From Ruminimicrobiellum sp045223915 (GTDB lineage: Bacteria; Elusimicrobiota; Endomicrobiia; Endomicrobiales; Endomicrobiaceae), in NCBI GenBank assembly GCA_045223915.1, contig JBGUZU010000002.1:51651-115650 (forward strand): 64,000 nucleotides of DNA, in the 5' to 3' direction. The first letter of the stretch is position 1. The number at the start of each line of letters is the position of its first letter. Under the pieces are notes generated by a model. That model worked only from the letters and a program-made list of their open reading frames with translations, was not told the origin of the DNA and did no database searches. The translations under genes were made by a program, and so were the position numbers. This document shows, in pieces, positions 19,004 through 26,546 of the stretch.

Positions 19004-19284
19004 AGGTATTGTAAACGGCAAGAAGGCAGAGGATTGGAGGATTAGAGGATTAGAAGATTGGAAGAAACAAGGTGTCCTACGGACGGATATTTCATAGATT
19101 CCGTGTCGTAGCACGGAATGACAGACAACTAAAAACTACAAACCATAAACTATAAACCAAAAACTATAAACTGTCGTTAATGTCGTTAAACTATAAGCTC
19201 TAAGCAAAAAATCCGCAGGATTTTTTAATAAGCTATAAACTAAAAATGCTTTGCAATTTTTTAATAAGCTTTAAGCTGTCGTTA
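19004..19284. repeat. Repeat-filled gap between cdsA and alaS
   Basis: Read left to right: R3 runs (GGATTGGAGGATTAGAGGAT type), a palindrome around 19092-19122 (GATTCCGTGTCGTAGCACGGAAT), R4 runs, then two R2 elements (AAAATCCGCAGGATTTT and AAAATGCTTTGCAATTT). No coding or RNA gene is seen. Confidence 0.8.
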
Positions 19285-20073
19285 TCAGTATTTCATCAAT
19301 TGAATAAGATAGTAAAATATCGGAGCACAGAATAAATAAGAATCGAATCTGTCGAGCATTCCACCGTGTCCCGGAAGAATGTTGCCGGAATCTTTTATGT
19401 TGCAATCTCTTTTAAATAAAGATTCGGCAAGATCCGAAAATTGACCTACAAAAGAAATAACAAGAGCAAATATTATTGCTTCGTTATTTGTTATTATATT
19501 CTGCATAAAGAAATGTCTGTATGCCAAAGAAACAAGCACTGCCGTAACAACACCTGCAATTGCTCCTTCTATTGTTTTTTTGGGACTTATAAGTGAAGCA
19601 AGTTTATGTTTACCGAATTTTTTACCGATAAAATATGCTCCCGTATCCAACATCCAAATATTAACGAACAAAAATATAATGTAGTGCATACCGTATTTAG
19701 GAATATCTCTTATTAAAACCATATGAAAAAGTGCCCAGGTAATAAAAAACGTTCCCAAAGCCGTAACCGCCAAAGAAGCGGAAATATTTTCTATCGACTT
19801 TCTGAACATTGCAAAAAAGAATATTAAAAACACGGATACTATAACCGTTTCCTGAACATAAGTTCCCGTGCATAAAGCAAGATAAAAAACGATTGCCGCC
19901 AATGTTCCGAAAAAGCTCAAAGGATTATACTTTTTGCAAATCGAAAAGAATTCCATAACGGAAAAAAGTATAACTGCAAAAAACATAATATAAAATGCAA
20001 GTCCGCCGTAATATATACATGCAATAACTACAGGTATTCCTACTAATGCGGTTAATATTCTTGGTATCAACAT
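19285..20073 (-). CDS. cdsA: Phosphatidate cytidylyltransferase
   Basis: A 262-residue multi-span membrane enzyme that makes CDP-diacylglycerol from phosphatidate and CTP, the branch point of phospholipid synthesis. The C-terminal signature is clear: KRDCNIKDSGNILPGHGGMLDRFDSYLF, quoted here in its parts SGNILPGHGGMLDR and FDS. About seven hydrophobic helices precede it. AAAGGA precedes the ATG. It follows uppS in the same direction, the usual bacterial order, though a 165-base gap with R3 repeats lies between them. Confidence 0.93.
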   Translation of the reverse strand: MLIPRILTALVGIPVVIACIYYGGLAFYIMFFAVILFSVMEFFSICKKYNPLSFFGTLAAIVFYLALCTGTYVQETVIVSVFLIFFFAMFRKSIENISASLAVTALGTFFITWALFHMVLIRDIPKYGMHYIIFLFVNIWMLDTGAYFIGKKFGKHKLASLISPKKTIEGAIAGVVTAVLVSLAYRHFFMQNIITNNEAIIFALVISFVGQFSDLAESLFKRDCNIKDSGNILPGHGGMLDRFDSYLFCAPIFYYLIQLMKY

Positions 20074-20238
20074 TTTTTTATCCTTTTTATTTAGATTATC
20101 ACTGTTAATTATAAATTACAAATTGCCTTTTTGTCTGTTATTCTGAACTTGATTCAGAATCTATAAAAAATAAAATTTCCTATTTTCTTCCAATCATCCA
20201 ATCTTCTAATCTTCCAATCTTCTGCCGTTTCGTCGTTA
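20074..20238. repeat. Repeat-filled gap between cdsA and uppS
   Basis: Contains the palindrome TTCTGAACTTGATTCAGAA (about 20142-20160), a relative of R1 with a different stem, and R3 runs of TCTTCTAATCTTCCAATC type. No gene is seen. Confidence 0.7.
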
Positions 20239-20946
20239 TTAAATTTTCCCGAATCTTCTGTCCCTTTTTTGGTAGTCGATAATTGCTTTACAAAATTCAT
20301 CTTCGTTAAAATCAGGCCACAAAACATCGGTTACATAAATTTCGGTATAAGCAATTTGCCACAACAAAAAATTCGAAATTCTCATTTCACCGGAAGTTCT
20401 TATCAACAAATCGGGATCCGGCAACCCTTTCGTATACAAACAATCTGAAAAATCTTGCTCGGTAGGATTTGTTATTCCTTTACTCATCAAATCCCTGCAG
20501 GCCATTAAAATTTCTTGTCTGGAACCGTAATTTAATGCAAGGTTCAATACAAGACTTTTCATATCTTTTGTTTTATCTACAGCTTCTTTAAGTTCCGCCT
20601 GAATATCTTCCGACATTCTTGAAATATCACCGCTCACTCTGAACGAAATTTGGTTTTCAATCATATTTTCCAATTCACTTTTCAAATATGTTTTCAGCAA
20701 TGTCATTATTCCGGATACTTCGTCTTTCGGTCTTTGCCAATTCTCCGTAGAAAAAGCATATAGGGTCAAAACCTGTATATTGAGTTTTCTTGCAAACTCA
20801 ACAATCTTTTTAACAGTCTTGACCCCATTAGTATGACCGATTATTCTGGGCAACATTCTTTTCTTTGCCCATCTTCCGTTACCGTCCATGATTATTGCAA
20901 CATGTTTCGGTAACTTTGTTAAATCTATTTGTTCTTTCAAAGACAC
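20239..20946 (-). CDS. uppS: Undecaprenyl diphosphate synthase (cis-prenyltransferase)
   Basis: A 235-residue enzyme making the C55 lipid carrier for peptidoglycan and surface polysaccharide. Motifs: HVAIIMDGNGRWAKKR near the N-terminus with the catalytic Asp, FSTENWQRP, and PDPDLLIRTSGEMRISNFLLWQ. The start is GTG (or the TTG two codons on) with no evident Shine-Dalgarno. It sits just downstream of a small ferredoxin gene in the rpsB-tsf-pyrH-frr-uppS-cdsA order common in bacteria. It feeds the polysaccharide cluster at 30601-43633. Confidence 0.95.
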   Translation of the reverse strand: MSLKEQIDLTKLPKHVAIIMDGNGRWAKKRMLPRIIGHTNGVKTVKKIVEFARKLNIQVLTLYAFSTENWQRPKDEVSGIMTLLKTYLKSELENMIENQISFRVSGDISRMSEDIQAELKEAVDKTKDMKSLVLNLALNYGSRQEILMACRDLMSKGITNPTEQDFSDCLYTKGLPDPDLLIRTSGEMRISNFLLWQIAYTEIYVTDVLWPDFNEDEFCKAIIDYQKRDRRFGKI

Positions 20947-20967
20947 TTTTTTACTACTTTATAAAAA

Positions 20968-21141
20968 TTACTTTTGAGATATTGCGTTTACAGGGCAATT
21001 TGCTGCACATGCACCACATTCAACACATGCATCACCAATTGCATACTTGCCGTCATCACCTGCTTTTATTGCTTCTACAGGACAATTTGCTGCACAAGAA
21101 CCGCAACCTACACAAGTTTCCTTATCTATTGAATAAGCCAT
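20968..21141 (-). CDS. Small 2[4Fe-4S] ferredoxin
   Basis: A 57-residue protein with two complete four-cysteine clusters, CVGCGSCAANCP (10-21) and CVECGACAANCP (39-50), in the clostridial-type pseudo-symmetric fold. It starts MAYSIDKE at the ATG at 21141, with a strong GGGGAGG site nine bases upstream. It lies between frr (25 bases upstream) and uppS (21 bases downstream), so it is probably part of that operon. It would be a soluble low-potential electron carrier, consistent with an anaerobe; its partner cannot be deduced from the neighbours. Confidence 0.93.
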   Translation of the reverse strand: MAYSIDKETCVGCGSCAANCPVEAIKAGDDGKYAIGDACVECGACAANCPVNAISQK

Positions 21142-21166
21142 TTTACAACCTCCCCTTTTTTATTGG

Positions 21167-21727
21167 TTATATTTTCATTAATTCTTCTTCTTTTTGTTTT
21201 ACCAATTCTTCTATTTTACCTACATAAGTATCCGTCAATTTTTGAACATCAACTTCATATTTCTTTCTGTCGTCTTCGGTAATTGCTTTTTCTTTTTCCA
21301 ATTTCTTTATTTCATCAACAATATGTCTTCTTTCGTTTCTTATTGCAACTTTATAATCTTCAGACATTTTGTTAACAACTTTAACGATTTCTTTTCTTCT
21401 TTCTTCCGTAAGTGCCGGTATTGAAATTCTTACTATTTTACCGTCATTTACAGGTGTAAGTCCCAAATCGGATTTCAATATAGCTTTTTCTATTGCACCG
21501 AGTTGAGTTAAATCCCAAGGTCTTATTTCCAATGTTCTTCCGTCGGGAACACTAACTCCGGCAACTTGATTTAAAGCCAATAATGAACCGTAACTTTCAA
21601 CTTTTATTCCGTCCAAAAGAGCTGCATTTGCTCTGCCAGTTCTAACTGTAGAAAAATCATGTTTTGTTTTTTCTATTGTTTTTTTCATAGCATCTTCGCC
21701 GGATGCCAAAAGTTCTTTAGGTAACAT
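21167..21727 (-). CDS. frr: Ribosome recycling factor
   Basis: A 186-residue protein that releases ribosomes after termination with EF-G. It shows the family pattern: HDFSTVRTGRANAALLDGI, VPDGRTLEIRPWD, IPALTEERRKEIVK and a long C-terminal helix region rich in Lys and Glu. A GGAGGAG site precedes the ATG. It lies ten bases after pyrH in the rpsB-tsf-pyrH-frr operon. Confidence 0.97.
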   Translation of the reverse strand: MLPKELLASGEDAMKKTIEKTKHDFSTVRTGRANAALLDGIKVESYGSLLALNQVAGVSVPDGRTLEIRPWDLTQLGAIEKAILKSDLGLTPVNDGKIVRISIPALTEERRKEIVKVVNKMSEDYKVAIRNERRHIVDEIKKLEKEKAITEDDRKKYEVDVQKLTDTYVGKIEELVKQKEEELMKI

Positions 21728-21737
21728 TACTCCTCCG

Positions 21738-22436
21738 TTATTTGGATACTATAGTTCCGATTTTTTGTTTATTCAACACTTTTTTTAAGTTGCCTTTTTT
21801 GTGGAAATCGAAAACATAAATATCAATATCGTTTTCCATGCACAACAAAAAAGCGGAAATGTCCATTATTTTTAAATTTTTATTTATTGCTTCGCTGTAG
21901 GTTATTCTGTCATATTTCTTTGCTTTAGGATCTTTCTTTGGATCTGCGGAATAAACACCGTCAACTTGTGTAGCTTTCAACAAAATGTCGGCTTTTATTT
22001 CACAAGCTCTTAATGCAGCCGTGGTATCCGTCGTGAAAAAAGGACTTCCCGTTCCGCCGCCGAATACAACCACATAACCTTCTTTTAAATATTTATCCGC
22101 TTTTGCTTGAGAAAATGTTTCGCAGAAATTTGAAACACCGCTTGCGGCAAGTGCAACAGATTTTATACCGTTGGATTTTAAACCTTCGGATATTGCTATC
22201 GCATTCATTACGGTAGCAAGCATACCCATTTTATCCGCCGATACTCTGTCTATTTCTTTTCCGGCACCTCTCCAAATGTTTCCCGCACCTACAACAATAG
22301 AGAGTTCTACTTTTTTCGATAAAACAGATTTTATTTCATCTACAACTTTTTGAAGACTTTCGGAACAAATGGATTTACCGTTTCCCGATAAAGTTTCTCC
22401 TGAAAGTTTAAGTAAAACTCTCTTATTATTTTTCAT
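21738..22436 (-). CDS. pyrH: UMP kinase
   Basis: A 232-residue bacterial-type uridylate kinase of the amino-acid kinase fold, converting UMP to UDP. Motifs: RVLLKLSGE at the N-terminus, VVGAGNIWRG, GGGTGSPFFTTDTTAALRA for nucleotide binding, and QVDGVYSADPKKDPKAKKYD. It is four bases after tsf and ten before frr. Length and motifs are normal. Confidence 0.96.
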   Translation of the reverse strand: MKNNKRVLLKLSGETLSGNGKSICSESLQKVVDEIKSVLSKKVELSIVVGAGNIWRGAGKEIDRVSADKMGMLATVMNAIAISEGLKSNGIKSVALAASGVSNFCETFSQAKADKYLKEGYVVVFGGGTGSPFFTTDTTAALRACEIKADILLKATQVDGVYSADPKKDPKAKKYDRITYSEAINKNLKIMDISAFLLCMENDIDIYVFDFHKKGNLKKVLNKQKIGTIVSK

Positions 22437-22440
22437 TTAA

Positions 22441-23283
22441 TTATTCACCTATTTTAAATCTTGCAAAATTTTTAACAACTATATCTTTGCTTACTTTTGC
22501 TATAACATTTTTAATAGATTCTTTTTCTTCTCTCATATAAGGTTGTTCCATCAAACATATTTGAGAATAGAATTTGTTCAATTTTCCCAAAACAATTTTA
22601 TCTATTATGTTAGCAGGTTTTCCTTCTTCCTGAAGTTGTTTAACATAAATTTCTTTTTCTTTTGCAATTTCATCTGCGGTAACTTGATCTCTTGTTATAT
22701 AAAGAGGACTTACAGCAGCTATTTGCATTGCAATTTCTTTTTCAAGATTTTTGAAAGCATCACTTGCTATAACATCTGCAGGAGCTTCGAAATCCACCAA
22801 AACTCCCAAAGAATTGTTCATATGAATATATGAAGCAATTTCACCGGTTGTTGTATATTTTGCAGTTCTTTTCAAAACAATGTTTTCACCTATTGTTCCG
22901 ATAGCTTCTTTTATAACTTCTTGAACTGTTCTTGTATCATCGAATTTTTGTTCCAAGATATTATCCTGGGAAGAAGATTTCATAACAAAAGATGCCAAAC
23001 TGTTTGCAAGTTCTTTAAATTTGTCTGTTCTTGCAACGAAATCCGTTTCGCAGTTTAATTCAACAAGTACGCCTTGTTTTTTGTCGTCGCTGAGTTGAGC
23101 AACAACAACACCCTGTTTTGCGGATCTGTCTGCTCTTTTAACTGCTGATGCGATACCTTTTTCTCTTAATATTTTTACTGCTTCTTCTATATTGTTATTT
23201 GCTTCTTTAAGAGCATTGTTGCAATCTTTTATTCCTGCTCCGGTCATTTCTCTTAATTTTGTTATAAGTTCAATAGCTGACAT
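22441..23283 (-). CDS. tsf: Translation elongation factor Ts
   Basis: A 280-residue nucleotide exchange factor for EF-Tu. The N-terminal UBA-like part has LREMTGAGIKDCNNALKEAN, followed by GIASAVKRADRSAKQG and the core motif LVELNCETDFVARTDKF. A GGAGAG site precedes the ATG. It starts three bases after rpsB, as in most bacteria. Confidence 0.97.
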   Translation of the reverse strand: MSAIELITKLREMTGAGIKDCNNALKEANNNIEEAVKILREKGIASAVKRADRSAKQGVVVAQLSDDKKQGVLVELNCETDFVARTDKFKELANSLASFVMKSSSQDNILEQKFDDTRTVQEVIKEAIGTIGENIVLKRTAKYTTTGEIASYIHMNNSLGVLVDFEAPADVIASDAFKNLEKEIAMQIAAVSPLYITRDQVTADEIAKEKEIYVKQLQEEGKPANIIDKIVLGKLNKFYSQICLMEQPYMREEKESIKNVIAKVSKDIVVKNFARFKIGE

Positions 23284-23285
23284 AA

Positions 23286-24077
23286 TTACTCTCCTTTAAC
23301 TTCTTCTGCTTTTTCTGCTTCTGCTTCCGCTGCGGCAACTTCTTCTTCTTTTACTTCAGCTTGAGCTTCTGTTGTTCCGTCAGCTTGTTTGTTTTCTATT
23401 CCTTTACCTTCGAGAATTGCATCTGCAATAACAGAGCAGAATAATTTTACGGCTCTTATTGCATCATCGTTTCCCGGTATAGGATGATCTATTAAATCAG
23501 GATCACAGTTTGTGTCGCAAACTGCAACTACGGGAATATTTAATTTTCTTGCTTCTGCTAAAGCTGTAGCTTCTTCAACAGGATCTATAATGAACATAAC
23601 TTCAGGAAGTTTGTTCATTTGTTTTAAACCTTCAAGAGATTTTTCAAGTTTAATTCTTTCTTTTTCTTTTTGAGATTGTTCTTTCTTTGAGAGAACTTGA
23701 AATATTCCGTTTTCTTTCATAGCTTCAAGTTCTTTTAATCTTGCGATAGATTTCTTTAATGTTTCGAAATTTGTAAGAGTTCCGCCCAACCATCTTTCAC
23801 AAACAAAATAAGAACCGCATCTTAAAGCTTCTTCTTTGATAGGTCCTTGAGCTTGTTTTTTTGTTCCTACGAAAAGAACATCTTTTCCTTCTGCAGCATA
23901 ATCTCTTACAACTTTGTAAACTTTTTTAAGTTCTTTTAAAGTTTTTTGAAGATCAATGATGTGAATTTTGTTTCTGCTTCCAAAAATGAATTTTCCCATT
24001 TTTGGGTTCCATCTTCTTGTCTGATGTCCGAAATGAACACCGGATTCCAACAACGACTTCATTGTTACGTTTGCCAT
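23286..24077 (-). CDS. rpsB: Ribosomal protein S2
   Basis: A 263-residue small-subunit protein. Recognised from MKSLLESGVHFGHQTRRWNP, FVGTKKQAQGPIKEEA, ERWLGGTLTNFETL and DTNCDPDLIDHPIPGNDDA. The C-terminus carries a long Ala/Glu tail, as in many S2 proteins. It is the first gene of the translation/lipid operon running to cdsA, with a promoter at 24234-24262 and a leader of about 150 bases containing a hairpin just before the ribosome site. Confidence 0.97.
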   Translation of the reverse strand: MANVTMKSLLESGVHFGHQTRRWNPKMGKFIFGSRNKIHIIDLQKTLKELKKVYKVVRDYAAEGKDVLFVGTKKQAQGPIKEEALRCGSYFVCERWLGGTLTNFETLKKSIARLKELEAMKENGIFQVLSKKEQSQKEKERIKLEKSLEGLKQMNKLPEVMFIIDPVEEATALAEARKLNIPVVAVCDTNCDPDLIDHPIPGNDDAIRAVKLFCSVIADAILEGKGIENKQADGTTEAQAEVKEEEVAAAEAEAEKAEEVKGE

Positions 24078-24095
24078 TTTACTTCTCTCCTGTTC

Positions 24096-24114
24096 GAGAA
24101 GGCTATCCCTTCTC
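24096..24114 (-). promoter_or_regulatory. Hairpin in the rpsB leader
   Basis: A perfect 7-bp stem, GAGAAGG/CCTTCTC with a 5-base loop, ends 18 bases before the rpsB ATG and overlaps the approach to its AGGAGAG ribosome site. S2 autoregulates rpsB in several bacteria, so this could be part of a feedback element. That role is inference; only the stem is seen. Confidence 0.5.
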
Positions 24115-24233
24115 TAGTTTTTTTTCATCCTTTGAGATGACCTCCACAAGTTTCAGAACTCAAACCCTTTTTACAGGGACTTTTGATTAATCCGCTTGTG
24201 TGTGTATTTTAGCCTGCTGACTAAATTTTAAAG

Positions 24234-24262
24234 ATTGTACCAAAATTATTATATTTTTTCAA
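24234..24262 (-). promoter_or_regulatory. Promoter of the rpsB operon
   Basis: On the minus strand TTGAAA (24257-24262) is followed after exactly 17 bases by TACAAT (24234-24239). It overlaps the end of folK and implies a leader of about 150 bases before rpsB. Confidence 0.7.
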
Positions 24263-24734
24263 TACATTTTATATATGTATCTTTTTGTAAAGCATTATTT
24301 AAAGTTTTTATTGTTTTATGTTGTGTCGGATGAACAAAATTCGAAGCAATTTCTTTCATCGGTACAAGAACAAAAGCTCTGTTTATTATTTCTTTGTGCG
24401 GTATTATAAGATTTTTACTTTTTATTACCTGTTTACCGTAAAATAATATATCAATATCTATAACTCTCGGCCCCCAATGATAAGTTTTTGTTCTTCCCAA
24501 CTTTTGTTCCGTTTGCTTTAAAACTTTTAACAATTCCTGCGGATTTAAATTTGTTTTAAATTTTCCGGCAATATTATAAAAGTTTCTTTGTTTGGGGCCT
24601 ACAGGTTCTGTTTCATATAAAGAAGATATCTTTATTTCTTTTATATTATTCTTATTTAACTCGGCAACAGCTTTTTCCAAATTTTTTTTCCTGTTACCGA
24701 TATTTGAACCTAATGATAAATATATTGTTGTCAT
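24249..24734 (-). CDS. folK: 2-amino-4-hydroxy-6-hydroxymethyldihydropteridine diphosphokinase
   Basis: A 161-residue folate-pathway enzyme that transfers pyrophosphate from ATP to 6-hydroxymethyl-dihydropterin. Motifs: YLSLGSNIGNRKKNLEKAV at the start, SSLYETEPVGPKQRNFYN, and the signature WGPRVIDIDILFYG with the metal-binding DxD, then IPHKEIINRAFVLVPM. It is of normal length and monocistronic here; its 3' end carries the rpsB promoter. No other folate gene is in the window. Confidence 0.95.
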   Translation of the reverse strand: MTTIYLSLGSNIGNRKKNLEKAVAELNKNNIKEIKISSLYETEPVGPKQRNFYNIAGKFKTNLNPQELLKVLKQTEQKLGRTKTYHWGPRVIDIDILFYGKQVIKSKNLIIPHKEIINRAFVLVPMKEIASNFVHPTQHKTIKTLNNALQKDTYIKCIEKI

Positions 24735-24786
24735 GTTTTATATTATACATTTTATTTAAAATAAAATTTTGTATGTCGAAAAAATT

Positions 24787-24815
24787 TTGAAAATAAAGAA
24801 TAAAAAATATATAAT
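24787..24815 (+). promoter_or_regulatory. Promoter of the aquaporin gene
   Basis: TTGAAA (24787-24792), 17 bases, TATAAT (24810-24815). It lies 29 bases before the aquaporin ATG, with AAGGAG in between. Confidence 0.8.
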
Positions 24816-24844
24816 TTATGAAAATTTATTTAAGGAGAAAGTAA

Positions 24845-25522
24845 ATGAAAAAGTATGTTGCAGAATTTACCGGAACATTTTTCTTAGTGTTCATCGCTTG
24901 CGGAGTTGCAGCAGTATCAGGTTGCAAATTTCCGGAAGCAGGTTACATTGCCACAGCTTTGGCATTCGGTTTAACAATCGTTGCTATGGCTTATTCTATC
25001 GGTAATGTTTCGGGTTGTCATGTAAACCCTGCCGTTTCTATCGGAGTATGTGTTGCAGGTAAAATGAGTGTCGGAGAATGTGTAAAGTACATCATTTCAC
25101 AATTCTTAGGTGCAATTTGCGGTGCAATAGTATTGGGTGTTTGCTTAGGCAGTTTTGCCGCTTTAGGTGCTAACGGTTTCGGCGGAACATTATCCAACGG
25201 AGTAACGGTTACGGCTGTTATGGCTATAGTAATGGAAATAATTCTTACTTTTGCTTTCGTTTTGGCAATTCTCGGTGTTACCGACAAAGCATCAAACGGA
25301 GCTGTTGCAGGTTTGGTTATAGGTTTAACACTTGTTGTTATTCATTTAATCGGTATTCCTTTCACGGGAACATCTGTAAACCCTGCAAGATCTTTCGGCC
25401 CTGCATTGTTCCAAGGCGGAAAAGCTTTAGCACAAGTTTGGGTATTTATAATTGCTCCCGCTATCGGCGGAGCTTTAGCCGGTGTATTCTATAATTTGGT
25501 TTTGAAAGAAAAACAAAACTAA
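24845..25522 (+). CDS. Aquaporin (MIP family, AqpZ-like)
   Basis: A 225-residue inner-membrane channel with six helices and both half-helix NPA boxes: HVNPAVSIG near residue 62 and SVNPARSFGP near residue 180. It starts MKKYVAEFTGTFFLVFIACG. The His and Arg positions around the filter (VVIHLIGIPFTGTSVNPARS) fit a water-selective AqpZ rather than a glycerol facilitator. It has its own consensus promoter and a strong AAGGAG site, and a terminator follows, so it is a single-gene unit. It is one of the few plus-strand genes in the left half. Confidence 0.93.
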   Translation: MKKYVAEFTGTFFLVFIACGVAAVSGCKFPEAGYIATALAFGLTIVAMAYSIGNVSGCHVNPAVSIGVCVAGKMSVGECVKYIISQFLGAICGAIVLGVCLGSFAALGANGFGGTLSNGVTVTAVMAIVMEIILTFAFVLAILGVTDKASNGAVAGLVIGLTLVVIHLIGIPFTGTSVNPARSFGPALFQGGKALAQVWVFIIAPAIGGALAGVFYNLVLKEKQN

Positions 25523-25541
25523 TTTACCTTATAACAAAAAG

Positions 25542-25577
25542 ACACCTGATGAAATAAATCATCGGGTGTTTTTTTGT
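25542..25577 (+). terminator. Intrinsic terminator after the aquaporin gene
   Basis: A hairpin, ACACCTGATGA and TCATCGGGTGT with a short loop, followed by seven T. It is a textbook rho-independent terminator 20 bases past the stop. Confidence 0.9.
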
Positions 25578-25884
25578 TTTGAGCGAAACGGATTTTTCTT
25601 TTAAATTCTAACTTCGTATTTGTCTCAATCGAGTACCAATCGCTACCGCTTTCTTTTACGTACACTTCATTTGCCAAATACTTCGTTATAATTTAAAATC
25701 TGTAAATCCTTTGAGAGCAAACAACGGCAAAAATCTTTGTCATCCCGCACTTGATGCGGGATCTCGTCGTTATCGCAGTCGACAAATGCTTCCTTATAAG
25801 TAAAAACTCAGAAACTCTTGTATTGCCAAGAACTATAACTACAAATTCTCAACTATAATTTAATCTTTATCCCACTTAAAAAAA

Positions 25885-25913
25885 TTGACACACTTACATT
25901 TGTTTTATATAAT
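25885..25913 (+). promoter_or_regulatory. Full-consensus promoter of the nuclease-like gene
   Basis: TTGACA (25885-25890), 17 bases, TATAAT (25908-25913): a perfect sigma-70-type match, 34 bases before the ATG at 25948. A promoter this strong is unusual for an orphan hypothetical gene. Confidence 0.85.
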
Positions 25914-25947
25914 ACATTTATATTAAAAATAATAAAAAAGGCTACCT

Positions 25948-26355
25948 ATGAATACTGATAACATAGAGAAAGTTTTTGGAAAAACAATAATTCCGTTTGG
26001 AGTTTTTGTCGAACAACACGAATTGGATGTTGCAAAAGTGCTAAATAAGCTAGGTAAGGATGTAGAATTTATTTTACCGAGCCGTGTAAAATTTTCAAGG
26101 ACTCCGGACATAAAAATGGATGGTTTACTTTGGGAAATAAAAAGTCCTAAAGGTAGCAGTAGCAGAACAATTGAAAACAATTTAAGATGTGCATTGAAAC
26201 AATCTAAAAATATTATTATTGATTTAAGAAGAATAAAGATAGATGAGACAAAAGCTATTTCTCAAATAAAAGAAAAATTTATAAAAATTAAAACGATAAA
26301 AAATATTATAATAATAAAGAAAAATTCTACTACATTTCTTGACTTTTCAAGGTAG
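25948..26355 (+). CDS. Orphan PD-(D/E)XK-like nuclease, CdiA C-terminal tRNase-like
   Basis: A 135-residue protein. Its centre reads TPDIKMDGLLWEIKSPKGSS (52-71), followed by an Arg/Lys-rich helix ending ALKQSKNIIIDLRR (82-95). The spacing D54, D58, E63-x-K65, Gln85 fits the metal-dependent nuclease core seen in CdiA-type C-terminal toxin domains that cleave tRNA. Those domains normally sit at the end of very large secreted proteins or phage proteins; here it is free-standing, without signal peptide. The assignment comes from motif recall, not a search. No protein immunity gene follows; instead two short RNA units do. It could be a toxin, a defence effector or a repurposed nuclease. Confidence 0.6.
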   Translation: MNTDNIEKVFGKTIIPFGVFVEQHELDVAKVLNKLGKDVEFILPSRVKFSRTPDIKMDGLLWEIKSPKGSSSRTIENNLRCALKQSKNIIIDLRRIKIDETKAISQIKEKFIKIKTIKNIIIIKKNSTTFLDFSR

Positions 26356-26367
26356 ATTAATTATAAT
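26339..26367 (+). promoter_or_regulatory. Promoter of mini-RNA unit A1
   Basis: TTGACT (26339-26344), 17 bases, TATAAT (26362-26367). It overlaps the last codons of the nuclease-like gene and points into the first hairpin. Confidence 0.75.
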
Positions 26368-26373
26368 AACACT

Positions 26374-26434
26374 TGCAGGACACGGGATGTCGCCACTGCT
26401 GAATAGCGGAGGCCGCATCCCGTTTGATTTTTGC
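26374..26434 (+). ncRNA. Putative small hairpin RNA A1
   Basis: From the predicted start, about 60 bases fold into one long hairpin. The outer stem is ACGGGATG/GCATCCCGT. The inner part has TCGCCACTGCTG, a short turn and ATAGCGGAGGCC, pairing GCC-A-CTGCT with AGCGG-A-GGC around an A/A mismatch. A T-rich tail (TTTGATTTTT) follows. The inner part is shared almost exactly with unit A2 102 bases downstream, while the outer stem differs with pairing kept. Function is unknown. Confidence 0.55.
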
Positions 26435-26440
26435 TACAGA

Positions 26441-26469
26441 TTGACATAAAAAGGTAAGTGTATTAATAT
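26441..26469 (+). promoter_or_regulatory. Promoter of mini-RNA unit A2
   Basis: TTGACA (26441-26446), 17 bases, TAATAT (26464-26469), directly after the T-rich end of unit A1. Confidence 0.65.
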
Positions 26470-26475
26470 AGACTT

Positions 26476-26533
26476 GGGCATTGTATGTCGCCACTGCTGG
26501 ATAGCGGAGGCCACATACAGTGTCTTTTTTTAT
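26476..26533 (+). ncRNA. Putative small hairpin RNA A2
   Basis: Same architecture as A1: outer stem TTGTATGT/ACATACAG, inner TCGCCACTGCTG ... ATAGCGGAGGCC with one changed loop base (A to G), then seven T. The outer stem differs from A1 at most positions yet still pairs, which argues for selection on RNA shape rather than on a peptide. The tail makes it a plausible intrinsic terminator as well. Confidence 0.55.
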
Positions 26534-26546
26534 GTCGTTGCAGTTG

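Noticed and set aside
26374..26533. Integron attC sites or a retron RNA as explanation for the A hairpins
   Set aside because: No GTTRRRY/RYYYAAC core sites, no integrase and no reverse transcriptase are present.
26339..26533. Type III toxin-antitoxin (ToxIN-like) as a ready-made explanation
   Set aside because: In type III systems the RNA repeats precede the toxin gene on one transcript and are pseudoknots; here the units follow the gene, each has its own promoter, and the protein does not look like ToxN.
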